A stretch of DNA of 64,000 bases from Protopterus annectens (GCF_019279795.1 NC_056726.1:1020578527-1020642526); one strand, 5' to 3'; positions 1 through 11,775 are shown, counted from the first letter of the stretch. The notes: generated by a model not told the origin, from the letters alone. Numbers and translations: made by a program.

Positions 1-352
1 CTTTCTAAATTGGTGACAAAGTGCAGTTGTGTACACTTACAATAAATGTAGATGTTCAAGTGTATTCACTGTTGCAGTCATCATATTTGGGTTTTCTGCT
101 TGCAGTAGCCCTCAGTCGGCCTGATTATCAATGTCTTGGGTCCTGCATTGGTTGCTGTCTCATCTTCCATGATGTCAGGTAGTCAGGGGTATAAAGCATG
201 CAACCGATGCCATTACTTCAGTTTTTCTTGCCCCAGATGTCAGGTGCCCCCCCCTAATGGGAAGCAATTAAACATACATAAACAAGGTTATATCTCCAAC
301 AAAAAAACAAATACACCAAAAAGCTTTTAAGCATGGTAAAGGAGAATAGAGG

Positions 353-735
353 TATAGCCAAAAGAAGTCAGGGGGCTGGAGTTAGCATCTTGAATTTTGG
401 AATCACCAAAAAGGTGTTTAGGATAGAAAGGTCCAGGATAGGAAGCCATGAGTTGTCTTTTCTGGGTACCAGGAAAAGTCTTGAGTAGAAACCTTGTCCC
501 TTTTCCTCTTCTGGTACAGTTTGAATAGCCTTTAATCTTAAGAGAGAGAGTACTTGCTTTTGAGCCTCTGCCCACTGATTTGGGGGTAGATATGGCCAAC
601 CATTTGGGGTTGGTAACGTGAGGAAGTGAAATCTGTATCCTTGGGAAACTATATTTAAAACACATTTGTCCTGGGTAATGAGTTCCCAGTTTTTTGCTTG
701 CAGAGCAATCTTTCCCCCTAAAGGAGCAGTCAGTT
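353..735 (-). pseudogene. DIRS-like reverse transcriptase fragment
   Basis: Read on the minus strand, this gives a contiguous stretch of DIRS-type reverse transcriptase N-terminal sequence. It starts with a G-G-K-I segment, followed by W-E-L-I-T-Q-D and V-S-Q-G-Y-R-F. Further on come EEEKGQGFYSRLFLVPRKD, PILDL and PKFKM, which are the RT fingers motifs typical of DIRS elements. The frame closes at a stop near 353. The piece has no catalytic YADD region and is cut at about 740, where a plus-strand tyrosine-recombinase fragment begins. It is a dead fragment. The match is by motif recognition; the family name beyond DIRS is not determined. Confidence 0.75.
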
Positions 736-741
736 GAGAAG

Positions 742-935
742 TGCTTGGAAGATTTAAAGTTAATCAAAAGCCTCCCTTAGAACTGTGGGACTCTATTTTG
801 GTACTTCAGTCTCTCACAGGTCCTCCTTTCAAGCCCTTTGATTCATGTGATTTAAAATTTTTGTCATGGAAAATCTTACTTCTAGTAGCACTTACCTCAG
901 CAAGAAGAGTATCTGAGTTGCAGGCCTTGAGTATC
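742..935 (+). pseudogene. DIRS-like tyrosine recombinase fragment
   Basis: A short plus-strand open stretch encodes LKFLSWKILLLVALTSARR followed by VSELQAL. This is the helix carrying the first catalytic Arg of DIRS tyrosine recombinases. The same block occurs in the longer copy at 50966-51988 (LKFLSWKTLFLVAISSVR, then LVSELHAL). The remainder of the recombinase, including the HxxR box and catalytic Tyr, is missing because a SINE tail takes over at about 940. It lies head-to-head with the RT fragment on the other strand, so the two do not form one simple element. Confidence 0.75.
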
Positions 936-939
936 AATA

Positions 940-1052
940 GACCATGTTTGTCTTACAAACACAAGGTGCAGTGTTTGAGTCTCACAAGTGATCACTGGCT
1001 AGGCTTAAAATGGCTCACAAGGGTAGTTAGCTTAGTACTAATCTATGAATGA
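940..1052 (+). mobile_element. tRNA-derived SINE with CR1 3' tail
   Basis: The 5' part (gtcttacaaacacaaggtgc, then agtgtttgagtctcac) matches the tRNA-like head of the SINE at 24149-24290, including the degenerate B box. The 3' part (ctaggcttaaaatggctcac, then ttagcttagtactaatctatg) is the CR1 3' tail also seen at the end of the CR1 at 48965-50055. The first part of the tRNA head is truncated or diverged. The matching stretch in the other arm lies near 41530-41580, in degraded sequence. Confidence 0.7.
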
Positions 1053-1055
1053 TGG

Positions 1056-1600
1056 TGTACATGAGTGTATGTGTGTGTTTAAATGTGTATATGTGTGTGG
1101 GACAATGACTGAAGGGGTGCCTATGCCAAAGTGAAGAATGGGCCGCCAGTAGTGACTATCACAGGAAAGTGCTGATTAGCATTAGCAGTAACACCACATG
1201 ATTCACAGACATGCAAATTAGCTGATAATGAGGACTTTCTACAACTATTTTTTCAACTAACAAGTGAAGGCTGTTGGCTACTTTGATGCTGAGGTCAGTT
1301 ATTCTTTCCACTTCTTAGATTTTGGTTTTCTACTTGCTCATCCTGTAACTTGGGATTTGGATGTACATAAGGGTAATGGATAGGAGGTGGATTTATCAAA
1401 ACCACTGGTGATTTTTTTTCTTTTTGGTTTGCTCTATTCTATAAGACAAAATTCATGCAGATTAAAAGCTTCTGATAACTTTAATTATACAAAAAACCTT
1501 GCCATATCACTTCCACCTTTTCAAGAATGTCATATATACGTAAGTTGTTCATTTTGTTTTTATTCTAAAAGGTTTCTAGTTTTATCAGTTAGCTAAGTGT
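1056..1600. other. Unassigned AT-rich stretch
   Basis: A short TG-rich run at about 1056-1100 is followed by AT-rich DNA. No coding motif or repeat family was recognised. The small open frame at 1387-1596 has no recognisable domain. Confidence 0.4.
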
Positions 1601-2035
1601 TCTGCATCATTAAAAATTCTGTTGAGATTCTTCTTGCAATCTTCAATCTATATCTGTCATGGATGTTTCGATTTCTGTTCTTGTTCACCACGCTGATAGA
1701 TTGCTAACTTCAAAAATTCTGTTTGGTTAAAACTGTTGCAATGTGTCCATTTTTATCTCAAATTGCTCCATCTTCACTGGAAGATCTTTGAACAGAATTA
1801 GCAATTTGAGAATTCTTTTTAATGGATATTTCTTTGTGTGAAATTATAGAATAGCTCATTTTTCTTCTATCTTATATGGAGTACAACACTTTAATTCTAG
1901 TTTAATTTATATAAATAGTTGCTTCACTGGTTTTATCTCAGGCTTCTTGTATTTGAGGGATAATATTTTCTTGTCAGAGCTTCAGTAACAGTAAGGTACT
2001 GCTAGACGTCAGCCATCTTGAGCAGAACTTGGTCT
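1600..2035 (-). pseudogene. Possible Tx1/L1-like ORF1 coiled-coil remnant
   Basis: On the minus strand the stretch can be read as a broken heptad-like helix (for example LPVKMEQFEIKMDTLQQF) flanked by stops. The minus-strand 5' side contains a segment resembling the start of Tx1/L1-type ORF1 transcripts. There is no intact frame, and the assignment rests only on coiled-coil appearance. Ordinary AT-rich sequence is a fair alternative. Confidence 0.25.
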
Positions 2036-2194
2036 GTTAGATTTCCAATGCCCAGTGGTTTCTTGGAAATCCAGTATATTGTGTCTACTATTCACAAACT
2101 CCATACAATGAAATCATTTTCATCCATCTGAAATCCAACTCAAGCACAAGTTTATCCTTCTTGTCTTATGTTCCAGTATATCCCTGAATTTTGT

Positions 2195-2690
2195 CTCCTA
2201 CAGGCTGTTGAGGGGAGATTTGTGCCTGCCTACAAGGCATTGTCGGATCCCACCTTGATGTTTGTAAAACAAACATCACCAGAACTACCAATTCTAAATA
2301 CTTAAACCTTGCCTGTGATACAAATAGGACCTGGCATAAAGAAAGGTATGTTTCCTAGAGACTATTCCTTCTCTGGAACAGGCTTCCCATCTGTGTAAAG
2401 CAGAGTTCCTTTCTAGCTCAATTCAAGTATAACTTGGACAATTTGATGCAGAACAGGAAAGTCATACCTGGTTTAGCACCTATGTCTCTAGTAGACACAG
2501 GCAGCCTATAAAGTGTTCATCTCCCAGCCTCCTATTTGTAAATGATTCATCTCCCCAGTCTCTACTTATACTTATCAACCGTACGAGAACTTGTTAGAGA
2601 TCTGGAATGCATGACTAGGCTTAAAAAGGCCTTTGTGGTCATTAGCTCAGTAAAGACCCATGAAACTATGATCTCTGTGGGCCCTAAGAT
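2195..2690 (+). pseudogene. CR1 LINE 3' end, frameshifted
   Basis: Broken plus-strand frames give the CR1 ORF2 C-terminus (RLLRGDLCLP, a Lys/Asn-rich TNS block, TWHKERY, and FKYNLDNLM). These align with the better copies at 29996-30217 and 49141-49518. The CR1 3' UTR tail follows: aggcttaaaaaggcctttgt, then cattagctcagtaaagaccc, ending atgaaactatga, the short terminal repeat typical of CR1. It is 5' truncated with multiple stops and so is inactive. Confidence 0.75.
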
Positions 2691-3290
2691 ATGTGTAGCT
2701 TTGGAAATTCTTGTTACAGAGGCCTTGCAATGACCATAAAGGACAAGTTCCTTGGTATTATACTGCAGCATACAGAGGTGAATATATGGTTCTCAAGGAA
2801 CACAGAGAAAAAATTCAACACTGTGCAAGCATTGTATAAAATACTCCATTTCTCTGAGTTGTAGAGGTCATTGATTGCACTCACATTGCTATTTAGTATC
2901 CATCTGCTCCACACGGGCAATGATACATTATCCAGGAGAGATTCTGCTTCAGATGTTAGGTAGTGTGTGCTGTACATGGTATTACATGCAGTGTTTCTCT
3001 GCACCACTCATATAGTCCCCATTATTTCCACATCTGATGCACATCTGACCTACACCAGCAATTTTTCCAGGGCAATTCCCAAATGGACATTGTTGGCATA
3101 ATGGTTAATGTCTATTAGCTAGCTAGTATTCCTTCTCAGCCTAGTCCATCATTTATATCTTCCACTTTTCCTGCACTCATTCTTTTCGTTTGATATCTTC
3201 CTTGGTTTCTGTATTCCACTACTAGCTTTCCTAATGTACCTTATTTCCATATCTACAAAGCCCAAAGTGTGTCGTAAACACATCTTATGA
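2690..3290. other. Unassigned stretch
   Basis: I recognise no element or gene here. The small open frames in it (for example on the minus strand at 2714-3007) have no familiar motif. In the other arm the counterpart lies in degraded sequence near 39780-40300. Confidence 0.4.
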
Positions 3291-4455
3291 GTTCATGGCA
3301 GGATAGTTGAAGGAGAGGGACTTCAGTAGGTGGAGGAGAAGTTGATGATTAACCATGTCAAAGGCTTTAGATAGGTCTACAGATTATTTTTAGAAAGATT
3401 GGTATATATGGGGGAAGCATATAACAGGATAGAGATTAAGTGGGTTCTAGCTATTGTGGCTCTGGCTACTGGTGTCAGGAAAGGTTTGATGCGATAAAGG
3501 GATCCAAGTTTTTTGTTTGTAGATTTAATTGTGGAATTTATGTGAGTGTCAAACTTTAGTTGATTGTCAGTAGTAATTCCAAGGAGTTTGGTGGTGGGGT
3601 CAGGTGAGATAACGGTGCCATCGTCGGATGTAAGTGTGAAATGAAGAGGGGGCGATAGATGAGAGGGAGTAAAGATCAGTAATTTGTTTTTTTTGGGGTT
3701 AAGGAGAAGACAGTGGTTGGAGAACCATTGTTCAATAGTAGAGAAGGCTTTTTGTGTGCGAGAATGAAGATCAGTTTGGGATGCGGCAGAACAAATGATA
3801 GTAGAATCATCAGCATATTGAATACAGGTGGACTGTGGAATAGAGAGATGAAGGTAGTTTATGAAAATGGAAATCAGTAGTGGACCTAAAACAGAGCCTT
3901 GTGGGACACCTAGAGGTAGGAAGAAGGTCAGAAAGATGGTTTTGCCAGAGAACTGCTTGTTTTCAGTTATCCAGATAGGCTGTGAACCAGTTCATGGCAG
4001 GATAGTTGAAGGAGAGGGACTTCAGTAGGTGGAGGAGAAGTTGATGATTAACCATGTCAAAGGCTTTAGATAGGTCTACAAATAAAGCAGAGGATAGAGT
4101 ATTACTGTTACGATTTTTGTTGATACAGTTGGTAAAGGATAGTAAGGCTGTGGTGGTACTATGAAACGGCCTAAAACCGTGTTGACAGTTAGCTAGGAGC
4201 TGATGGCGGAGTAGGTGGGTTATAAGTTGTTTATGGATACATTTCTCCATGATTTCAGCAAGGGGGGAGAGTCGAGCAATGGGACGAAAGTTAGAGAACT
4301 CAGTAGAGTCGCCACCTTTGTGAAGAGGAATAATATATGAGATTTTCCAGATTGATGGGATTAGACCTTCTTTTAAGGTTCTGTTGATCAATTTGGAGAT
4401 TGCGTAGGCAATGGTGGCTTTGGCTCCTATTTTGAGGTATTCGGCTGGTAGCCGA
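3291..4455 (-). pseudogene. L2-like LINE RT fragment with internal duplication
   Basis: Minus-strand reading gives the L2-like reverse transcriptase: NRTLKEGLIPSIWKISYIIP, LHKGG, RPIARLSPLAEIMEKC, GFRPFHSTTTALLSF, LSKAFDMVNHQLLLHLLK. Downstream is a region with IQYADDSTIICS and the conserved TKLLGI-type block. The copy is interrupted by stops and frameshifts. A 91-bp segment (3291-3381) is repeated identically at 3990-4080, so the AFDMVNHQ block appears twice. The 5' boundary is near 4455, where sequence resembling the family 3' tail (gaggcctgggaaaaaaagct) begins. Confidence 0.85.
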
Positions 4456-5205
4456 ATGTTTATGTGGAGGCCTGGGAAAAAAAGCTACCCAAGATCAATA
4501 TAAACAGACAATACATGTGGACTGAACATGACATAAATATATTCTGGAAACAGTAATTATACAAAAAATGTCAAAAATGCAGGAAAATATTTTAAAACAA
4601 GCAGCGAATTGTATCTACAAACATGCTGTCTTTTATTTTATAGTAGAATATCATTGACATTTGTGAAGTGCCTACTCTGTTACAGTAATAGTGAGAAAAC
4701 AAGCAGAATAAAAGACAGAAATTGGTCTTGTAGGAGGAAAGACGTAAAAAATGAAGAAAATGGAGGCAAAAAACAGGGAGATTATCAGCTGCTAAAGTCC
4801 ATGGTAAGTTTTATTACAGAAAATGTAGAAAAATAAGAAGTATTTACCAATTATACTATTTATTAAATATTTATGTGGGAATATTTTTATGTTACTAATC
4901 ACAGACCAAACATTAAGGTAATGAAACAATATCAGAAAGAAAGATTTAAAAAAGAGGGTTTAGGAATGTTAAAATTTAGTGATGTAAAAGGGATGAAATA
5001 GAATATTATCCAGGAGCAGAGGATAGACAGAGGCAAGAGTTAAGCAAATAAGATCTTAGATGAACTTGCAATTATTTTAAGGAGGGTTCTTGTTTTGGGT
5101 CTAAAGAGATGGTGTTCCACGCTTTGGATATATGATGAATGTAAAGGAAGTTTCCAGCAGAGTTGTTTGCTTTAGATATGCAGAGTAAGAGCTTGTCAGA
5201 GGACT
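4456..5205. other. Unassigned stretch, possible LINE 3' UTR
   Basis: The first bases (ggcctgggaaaaaaagctac) resemble the L2-like 3' tail in minus orientation, so part of this may be an old LINE 3' UTR. The rest is AT-rich without motifs. It is still recognisable in degraded form in the other arm: taattactgtttccag at about 4547-4562 reads in reverse near 38777-38792. Confidence 0.35.
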
Positions 5206-5208
5206 GTT

Positions 5209-5532
5209 AACATACCTCTCAAACTCTTGGAGCAAGACATCTGGACAAAGCCGTAAATAATGGGAGGACAAATGTCCAAAAATAGGGACACTTTTTAAAT
5301 ATTGCTCTTACAAACTTAGAAAGTTGATTGAATAACAGGTGTTGCATTAGTATTATTTTTTTAAGGATATGAAGTCTGAAACTCAAATATCTGTCATTAT
5401 TTTCTGACTTCAGCCCTCAATGATTTGTCAGTGATTTGTCAGAAAAAACAAATTTGTATGAAAAACAGACTAAAAATATGAGGCAAAAATCTGGACATTC
5501 TGTGAAAATCTGTACAGTTGTGAGGTGGACAG
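5209..5532. mobile_element. MITE-like element with imperfect terminal inverted repeats
   Basis: The left end reads acatacctctcaaactcttg. The right end, read on the minus strand, is tgtccacctcacaactgtac, giving imperfect inverted ends of the form YACCTCNCAAcT. Inside are ggacaaatgtccaaaaatag near the left end and a complementary-looking tctggacat near the right. There is no transposase frame. A related start, taccatacctctcaactgta, occurs at 54138-54157. A clean target duplication is not visible. Confidence 0.45.
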
Positions 5533-5619
5533 TAGAGTTCTGGAAGAATTATATAGTGGTATTAGGTCAGCAAGAGATGGACAGTTGTATGGTTTATACA
5601 TAAGATTGCAAATGATGGG

Positions 5620-7470
5620 TAGTTAGGACTATGTTAGATAGCCGAATATTGTTAGATATTGGGATAATTTTAACCACTGGAGATCTATAAGGGCTGTACA
5701 CAGATAAGTTCTATGAGGGAGATTGGCAGCAAAGTTTGTAACCTTATTGTGCTTGTGTAACTAGGTTTCTTAAATATTAATGAGTTTGGGTGCTGAATAA
5801 AGCAGAGATCACAAGAAGAGTGAAGAGGATGTGTTTTCTTGCTGTGTCAGACAAATATGGTTTAGCCATATAGAGAGAACATAGTTTTTGGTTTTTTTTT
5901 AGTATGTCTTATATATGGATATCTCAATTTAGAACTTTATCTACATAAATGTTCAGAAGTTTGGTATATGTGACTAGTTCTATTTTGGTATTATTAGAAG
6001 AGGTAATAGTGAAAGAGGGTTTTGGAGGTGCAAATCTATCTGGAAATGTACCTGCATTCTCCCAACCAAGCTCACCCCTGTAACCCTTCAACACCTAAGC
6101 TCTATACTAACCTTCTCTACAAAAGGAATAATAACTCTCATCAATACTCTATCTTTTTCTACATTGCAACCTCCCATATCCAGAAAATCTTGTTTCTTCC
6201 AATATGCTATTATAAATATAACTCCAAACTTACTAATGTCCTCAACTTGATAACTACAACAGTTTTTAGACCAATATTGTAAATAGTTTTCTTTAAACAG
6301 CATATATTTTTATATTTCTACTTTGCATTTGCTGTGTACTTATTTACTTTAATATGTATCCTACTGTATTTTGTATTGTATTCTATATCCCACTGTATTT
6401 TGTATTGTTGGAGCTTTTCTCCCTGGGCCTCCACTGAAAATGGGGTCCTTGGGCCCATAGGACTTCCCCAGTCATCAAACTGGAAATAAATAAATAAATA
6501 ATAAATAAATTCTTCAGGAATGAAAAGAATTAACTTGCTTTTTTATGGTAGAGGAATAGCTGAGAGTTCCTTGGTCAGATTTTGTAAGCTGTCAGGGTTT
6601 TTGCTGAGTAAATGAGGGTGTAGTCATCGGCATATTATACACATGAGGGAATATTACAAGATGTGTAGAGATTATTCATGAAAATGTTGAATAAAATGGG
6701 ATACAATAATGGATCTTATAGGGTACAGACTGTTACAGGGAGAAAAAAACAGATGTCATGAAGACATTTGACTGTTGGAACCTGTGTGATAGGTAGCTAT
6801 GGAAGCAGGACAGCGATAGGTCATTGAGTCCTAGGTTACAGACAGTTTTTTTTTTACAGAATAAAAGAAAAGGCTGTAACGAAACCTTTTGAAACATCAA
6901 GAAAAAAGACAGATACTAGGTCACCATCATTTCTTCTTGTGTTAATTCTGTTAGAGAAGCTAAGGAGAGCAGTGGTGAATCTATAGTATGGATGAAATCC
7001 ATGCTGGCAAGGAGAGACGATGGAATTTTCATTTATATAGGTGAAAAGTTATATGGGTCTGTATTTATTCCCTGAGTATTTGAGAAAAGTAGGGAAGGAA
7101 GGCAGTTGGTCTTTGATTTGAAAGCTCAGTGATAGACCACCTTTATGTGGTAGCATTTTCTCCATAGAAGAGGAACATAGGATTCCCTGCCTTATCTGTA
7201 GTCATAAGGTATGTGGCTGGAAGGTTTTCAAGAGACAGGAATGTAGGCTTTTGTTTAAGTATAATTCTCTTGATAGAAGATATGGGGGTAGGTAGGAATG
7301 AGACACTGTCAGTGAGATTGGTGAATTGTAATGAGGTTGGCGGTACTACTGTGTTGTGGGATTTAAATACAGAAGTGTGTTGCATACAATGACCAGGATT
7401 GAGCAGTTGATTTATAGAGGCCCGGAATATTTTGGAGCTCTGGCATTGATACTAGGGTACTTCAATATAT
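5620..7470 (-). pseudogene. L2-like LINE, minus strand, split by a plus-strand L2 tail
   Basis: Minus-strand frames give VTYTKLLNIYVDK (near 5960), the YADD-like region at about 6620, an RNRITTALLSFSNRIN-type segment near 6980, and at 7143-7385 the linker before the RT, with LENLPATYLMTTDKAGNPM. All are broken by stops. A plus-strand LINE 3' fragment (about 6010-6510) interrupts it. The same fragments are found in reverse in the other arm at 35880 onward and, in degraded form, to 38100. Confidence 0.75.
6010..6512 (+). mobile_element. 5'-truncated L2-like LINE 3' end inserted in another L2
   Basis: A plus-strand insert ends in the family tail: tgttggagcttttctccctg, ggcctccactgaaaatgggg, and an A-rich repeat of aaataaat. 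Upstream is AT-rich 3' UTR with tandem atcctactgtattttgtatt-type units. The flanks on both sides continue the minus-strand LINE coding (TKLLN on one side, the KLILFIPEE-type segment on the other). This places the insertion inside that LINE. The exact target duplication was not resolved. Confidence 0.7.
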
Positions 7471-7587
7471 ATTGACAAACTATATTTAATGAGTCCAACA
7501 ATAATATTATCAGTGTATATGGTTTCACTCAACTCATCTTCATTCCTACTAGATATAGTAAAACCAGTAGTAAAAGCTGCATCTTAT

Positions 7588-7645
7588 AGGTTCATAAGTT
7601 GGTACTAAGCTATCGGCCCTAGGGCCTATACAAGCCTAGCCATAT
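7588..7645 (-). mobile_element. CR1-type 3' tail fragment
   Basis: Minus-strand reading gives ggctaggcttgtataggccc, tagggccgatagcttagtac, and an ending of aacttatgaacctataag. This is the CR1/SINE 3' tail. No tRNA head is recognisable. The counterpart at 35695-35755 on the plus strand is in the opposite arm. Confidence 0.65.
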
Positions 7646-10110
7646 AAATTCCCTGGCTATTGCTTCACAGAATATTTACTTCTCTGGTCCCCTGTCCAGT
7701 CTTTGACTGGACACTCACAAATTACCCAGTCAGTAGTCTCACTTCTGGTTCCCTCCCTGACTTTTTAAATGATCACCTGCTTTCTTTTAAAATTAGACAG
7801 CTAAACTCCCTGTGAAACACCACTACTATAATCTAGTATGTAACCTCATATATTTTCTTAAAGATGCTTTCCTGGACAGCTTAAGATACATTAACTGGCA
7901 CTACTTCCATACTCTCCTTCAGATGATACCATCATATACTTCAATGATACATTTCTATTCATTCTACATGATCGTGCCCTACTAAGAAACCAAAGAGTTA
8001 AAGTAAACCCTGCACCCTGGTTAACTAGAAAAAACAAAACTAAAAACAACTCTGAAGGGCAGCAAAACACGTGACTAAAATTGACAAAAAAATCATATCT
8101 TACAAACATGCAATTCACTTAGCAAAACATCCCCAAACTAATCTGGTCCTCCATCAACAAACATATCCATCCTGGCCACACTTCCCAATCAACACCTTCT
8201 ATTAACTCCACTAAGGATTGTACTGCCATCCGATTTAATACAAATGTTATTAACACAGCAACTTCCCTTTTGAACAACTGTATCACTTAGCTCACCTCAC
8301 CCTTCCATAATCAACAAATAATCTTAACACATATGATTTTAAATCCATCTCCACATCCACCATCAGTAAATACCTTCTCAAACAAAAGCCAACTATCCTT
8401 GCCCCCAACAATTTCCCCCCTAATTAAATGCTTCATCACAGAAAGCTACATCCCTACAATTCAGAAAATATTTTACCCCTAGAGAATGGTACTTCTTTAC
8501 AAAACTTCACACAACACAGGGTCAAACAGTACCGTAACAGTATAACAGCTCTCCTCAGCTTTGCTACCACCATAAACAGTAACAGGAATGTAGGGAACTT
8601 AATAGCAATAACAATCTCTCCTCCCTAGAATTTCTACCAACACCTAGTTCAACAGCTACCTCAGTAATGCACTTCAAGCTGTAAAATGAGAAAATGTCTT
8701 CTGTCCATTTCTCTCAGAGCTCATAGGGGTACTTCAGTGATCTTCCCTTAGTCTCTTGACATTTAGTGTTTTCATAAATGATGTACACAGAAGTAAATGT
8801 GGTTCCATTATCCAGTATGCCGAGGATTCTACACTCATCTGCACTGCTAAAAAACTACTGTAACTTCAGACTCAAATGCAGGAATCCTTCAGCAGCATTG
8901 AAACTCTCAATTACTACTAAACCCTATGAAGACCAAACTTATTATGTTCACACCCAAACAATGTTCAAAAGACAAACCTCTCTTCAGCATTAGTTCTTCC
9001 CGCTACATCAAACTCCCAGGTATCATGTTAGATGATGCTATGAAATGTGATCACTACATAAAGCAATCTGTCAGACAAATGTACAAAACCTTGGTACCTT
9101 ATATCGATTCAAACCACACTTGACTGACCAAACTAGACTAACTGTTGACACTGCTCTACTGATACCCACCCTCCTGTATGATACCCCTATATTTGTCTTC
9201 CTGCAAATTCTCCAAATAACCATGCTAGAAAAATGCCACAACAAAATAACTAAATTTGTAGCTGATATGCCTTATAGATCCCAACGATCCATGGTACTAA
9301 AACAGATTAATTGATTAGAATTGCCTTACTATCTAATATTCACACAACTAAACGTTTACAGTCTCATTTTACATTCTGTAAAATGCAAAACACTAAAAAA
9401 ATTATCAAACCTTTCTCCTTCTCTAGGACTCTTCATTGTACTGACAAATTCTTACTGCACCTAATTATATCAAGCAATACTGGAGGTGACTCACTGTATT
9501 CATCTCACATCTCTAAAATTTGGAATTCCATTCCCTTCTGACTGAGACAGACTGACAGGAAATATTTCAAGTTACTGTTGAAGCAACAGCTAAGGGTCTC
9601 AAGGCATTGCTCATGCACCACACCTGGCTAATCTCCCTGAATTGTCTTTATCCATTCTATCCCAGCTTGCTCTAAAATGACCACATGGCCATTATCCTGT
9701 ACTATTATATCTGCCTGGCTACTTACACTGTACCTTACTACCCTCAACTTTACATTGTTTGAAAGTTCACTTTACCACTGCCCTACTGTTATAAAATACT
9801 ATGGGTCTGAACTTTGTTAATCTAAATTCTCATTCAGCTCTACATTTGAATGATTTTTCATTTCATTGTGTAACCTATATAATGACTATACTATGTCTGC
9901 ATGCTAACGGTCCAAGTTTATCTTGTCAGTGTTTTTATTTTCTCTGTGTTGTTTTTTTTCTCATTACCATATACTCAGATGATTTATCACAAAGCTACCA
10001 AATGTCTCTATGGATATACGCATGTATGCTACTTATCTTTCTGTATCTTGTGGAGCTTTTCTTCACAAGCCTCAGGTGAAAAGGTATTTCTATCATGTTG
10101 AACCTTCCAA
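7645..10110 (+). pseudogene. Old L2-like LINE, plus strand
   Basis: Broken plus-strand frames run through the L2-like ORF in order. They start with the end of the endonuclease (VFDWTLTN, then SGSLPDFLNDHLLSF) and an RT segment (SITALLSFATTINSNRN). Then follow TKLIMFTPKQCSK with a YIKLPGIMLDD block (8926-9123), a C-terminal MLEKCHNKITKFVADMPYRS (9120-9314), and GGDSLYSSHISKIWNSIPF (to 9541). A diverged family 3' tail near 10050-10090 reads gtggagcttttcttcacaag. Many stops make it inactive. It is mirrored at 33180-35690. Confidence 0.85.
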
Positions 10111-10149
10111 GACACCAAAAGCATATAACACTACCAACAGATAGTGAAC

Positions 10150-10905
10150 AAGAACTTCAGCAATTAATAGGGGAATGGGATACGAAACTGAAGACGTACT
10201 GGATAAAACTGACAACAGGCAAGATAGTTGTCATTGTAGGAAATGCGGGAAATCAGAAGAGCCTGTAAATTCACATAGAAGGGAAAAACAAGTTCCAGCT
10301 TCCTGTATTTGTGAGGGGTGGTTAAGGGGAAGGGAACATTGAATGAGGAGGTCAAAGCTAGAGTAAGAGGGGCTGCAGCCATCTGGCACAGAGTGGCAGC
10401 TATAGTTAATGGCAGAAGACTGCCAAGTAGCTGAAAAGTAAGATGTTGGTGTGATCAGTACTACTGTATAGTACTGAAACCTGGGGAGTGAAGGCAAAGT
10501 AGTTGAGGAAGCTAAAGGTGATGGACCTGAAGTGTGTGAACTGGGTGATAGAATTCACACTATGGGACACTTGATGTAATGAGATCAGAACAGAAGCCAA
10601 GATGTTTTAATTACTGAGAAGATCAGAAAAAAAACAGATTACAATAGTTCAGGCACATGTACAGGGAAGCAGACAGCAATCGGGTGAAGGTGATTTAGAG
10701 ATACATGAAGACGGCAAGAGGAAACAAGCATATCCAGCAAAGAGATAAATGGATTACATAAGATAAGACCTGTGCCAGTCAGGCATGACTGTCAATGAAG
10801 GTAGAAGAGTGGTACTGAATCAGGAGCAGTGTCATTAACTGACAACACTCTGACCCCTTGTAGAAAATGGGAAAAGGGGGGGTTGATTATGAATTTCCCA
10901 CATGA
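10150..10905 (+). pseudogene. C-terminal fragment of a (GAT)n-tailed LINE
   Basis: Plus-strand frames with stops give VLLYSTETWGVKAK, then LRKLKVMDLKCVNWV, a basic KRKQAYPAKR segment and MDYIR. This is the C-terminal pattern Y..E.W...K....L...M.RW........KR..P..RW.D of RTE-like or related LINEs. The 3' end at 10868-10900 (gaaaatgggaaaaggggggt) corresponds to a tail that continues as (GAT)n in the copy at 48515. I could not place the clade firmly. The mirrored copy is at 32385-33125. Confidence 0.55.
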
Positions 10906-11466
10906 ACATTCAATTGGTGATGCCACATATGCCCTGGAGCCATAGCTGTTCACAACAGTATACAACCTACAGATCATGGCTGAGATGAAATACATGCCCA
11001 TGATGTCACAGTCTCATATTGGCAATCATGCTCAGACTAAACGAACAGTATGTCACAGTTTAAAATAGGAGACCTGCAGCAAGACGGCTGCTGTCTGTGG
11101 AACTCTGTACAACATAATAGTATGCAGAAAGCTAAGGCAGGGGATTGGTAATGGAAGAACCAAAAACCAGAGTAAGTGAGAAGGGTGAGCCATTTGGGGA
11201 GCCACCTGAGGAACTGGCTACAGTACAAAATTGTGCCAGGCAAACATGAAAGGAAAATGCTACAGCACTGGCAAAATGGTGGTGTCTGATCCACAACTAT
11301 AGGCCAGAACAGACACAATGACTAAAACAAACAAATGGATTACTAAACTAGGGTGTGCTGTACAGGGCACTGAGCAGTCATGCTGTGCATTAGTCACTAA
11401 CAATCAATATAACACAGCAGTGAGGGCAGGGTGCATTTGTCACCATATGAACAGGTGGAGAGTGGC
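10906..11466. other. Unassigned repeat sequence
   Basis: This stretch is conserved in both arms (mirrored at about 31815-32385) but carries no recognisable protein motif. It begins just after the (GAT)n-tailed LINE and leads into the 105-bp minisatellite. Confidence 0.4.
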
Positions 11467-11775
11467 AGACTGATTGGAACCAACAATGGGCCCAGTGCTG
11501 AGGGATAACAATGTGGAAGGGAGCATGTGATAAAGCCTGATGACTAGGGGACCTGGGTACACTTTGTAGGAACTGATAGGAGCTAACAATGGACACAGTG
11601 CTGAGAGATAACTAAGCATGTGGAAGGGAGTGTCTGATAAAGTCTAAGGACTTGGGGAGCTGGGTAACTTTATAGGGACTGATAGGAACCAACAACGGGC
11701 ACAGTGCTGAAGAATAACTAAGCATGTGGAATGGAGTATGTGATAAAGCCTGAGAACTAGGGGACCTTGGTACAC
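11467..11775 (+). repeat. Minisatellite, about 105-bp unit, three copies
   Basis: Three imperfect units are marked by cagtgctgagggataac (11493), cagtgctgagagataac (11599) and cagtgctgaagaataac (11703). Each is followed by a gtggaagggag-type block, tgataaagcctga and tgggtacactttgta. The other arm has four such units (31410-31812), so copy number changed after duplication. Confidence 0.8.
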
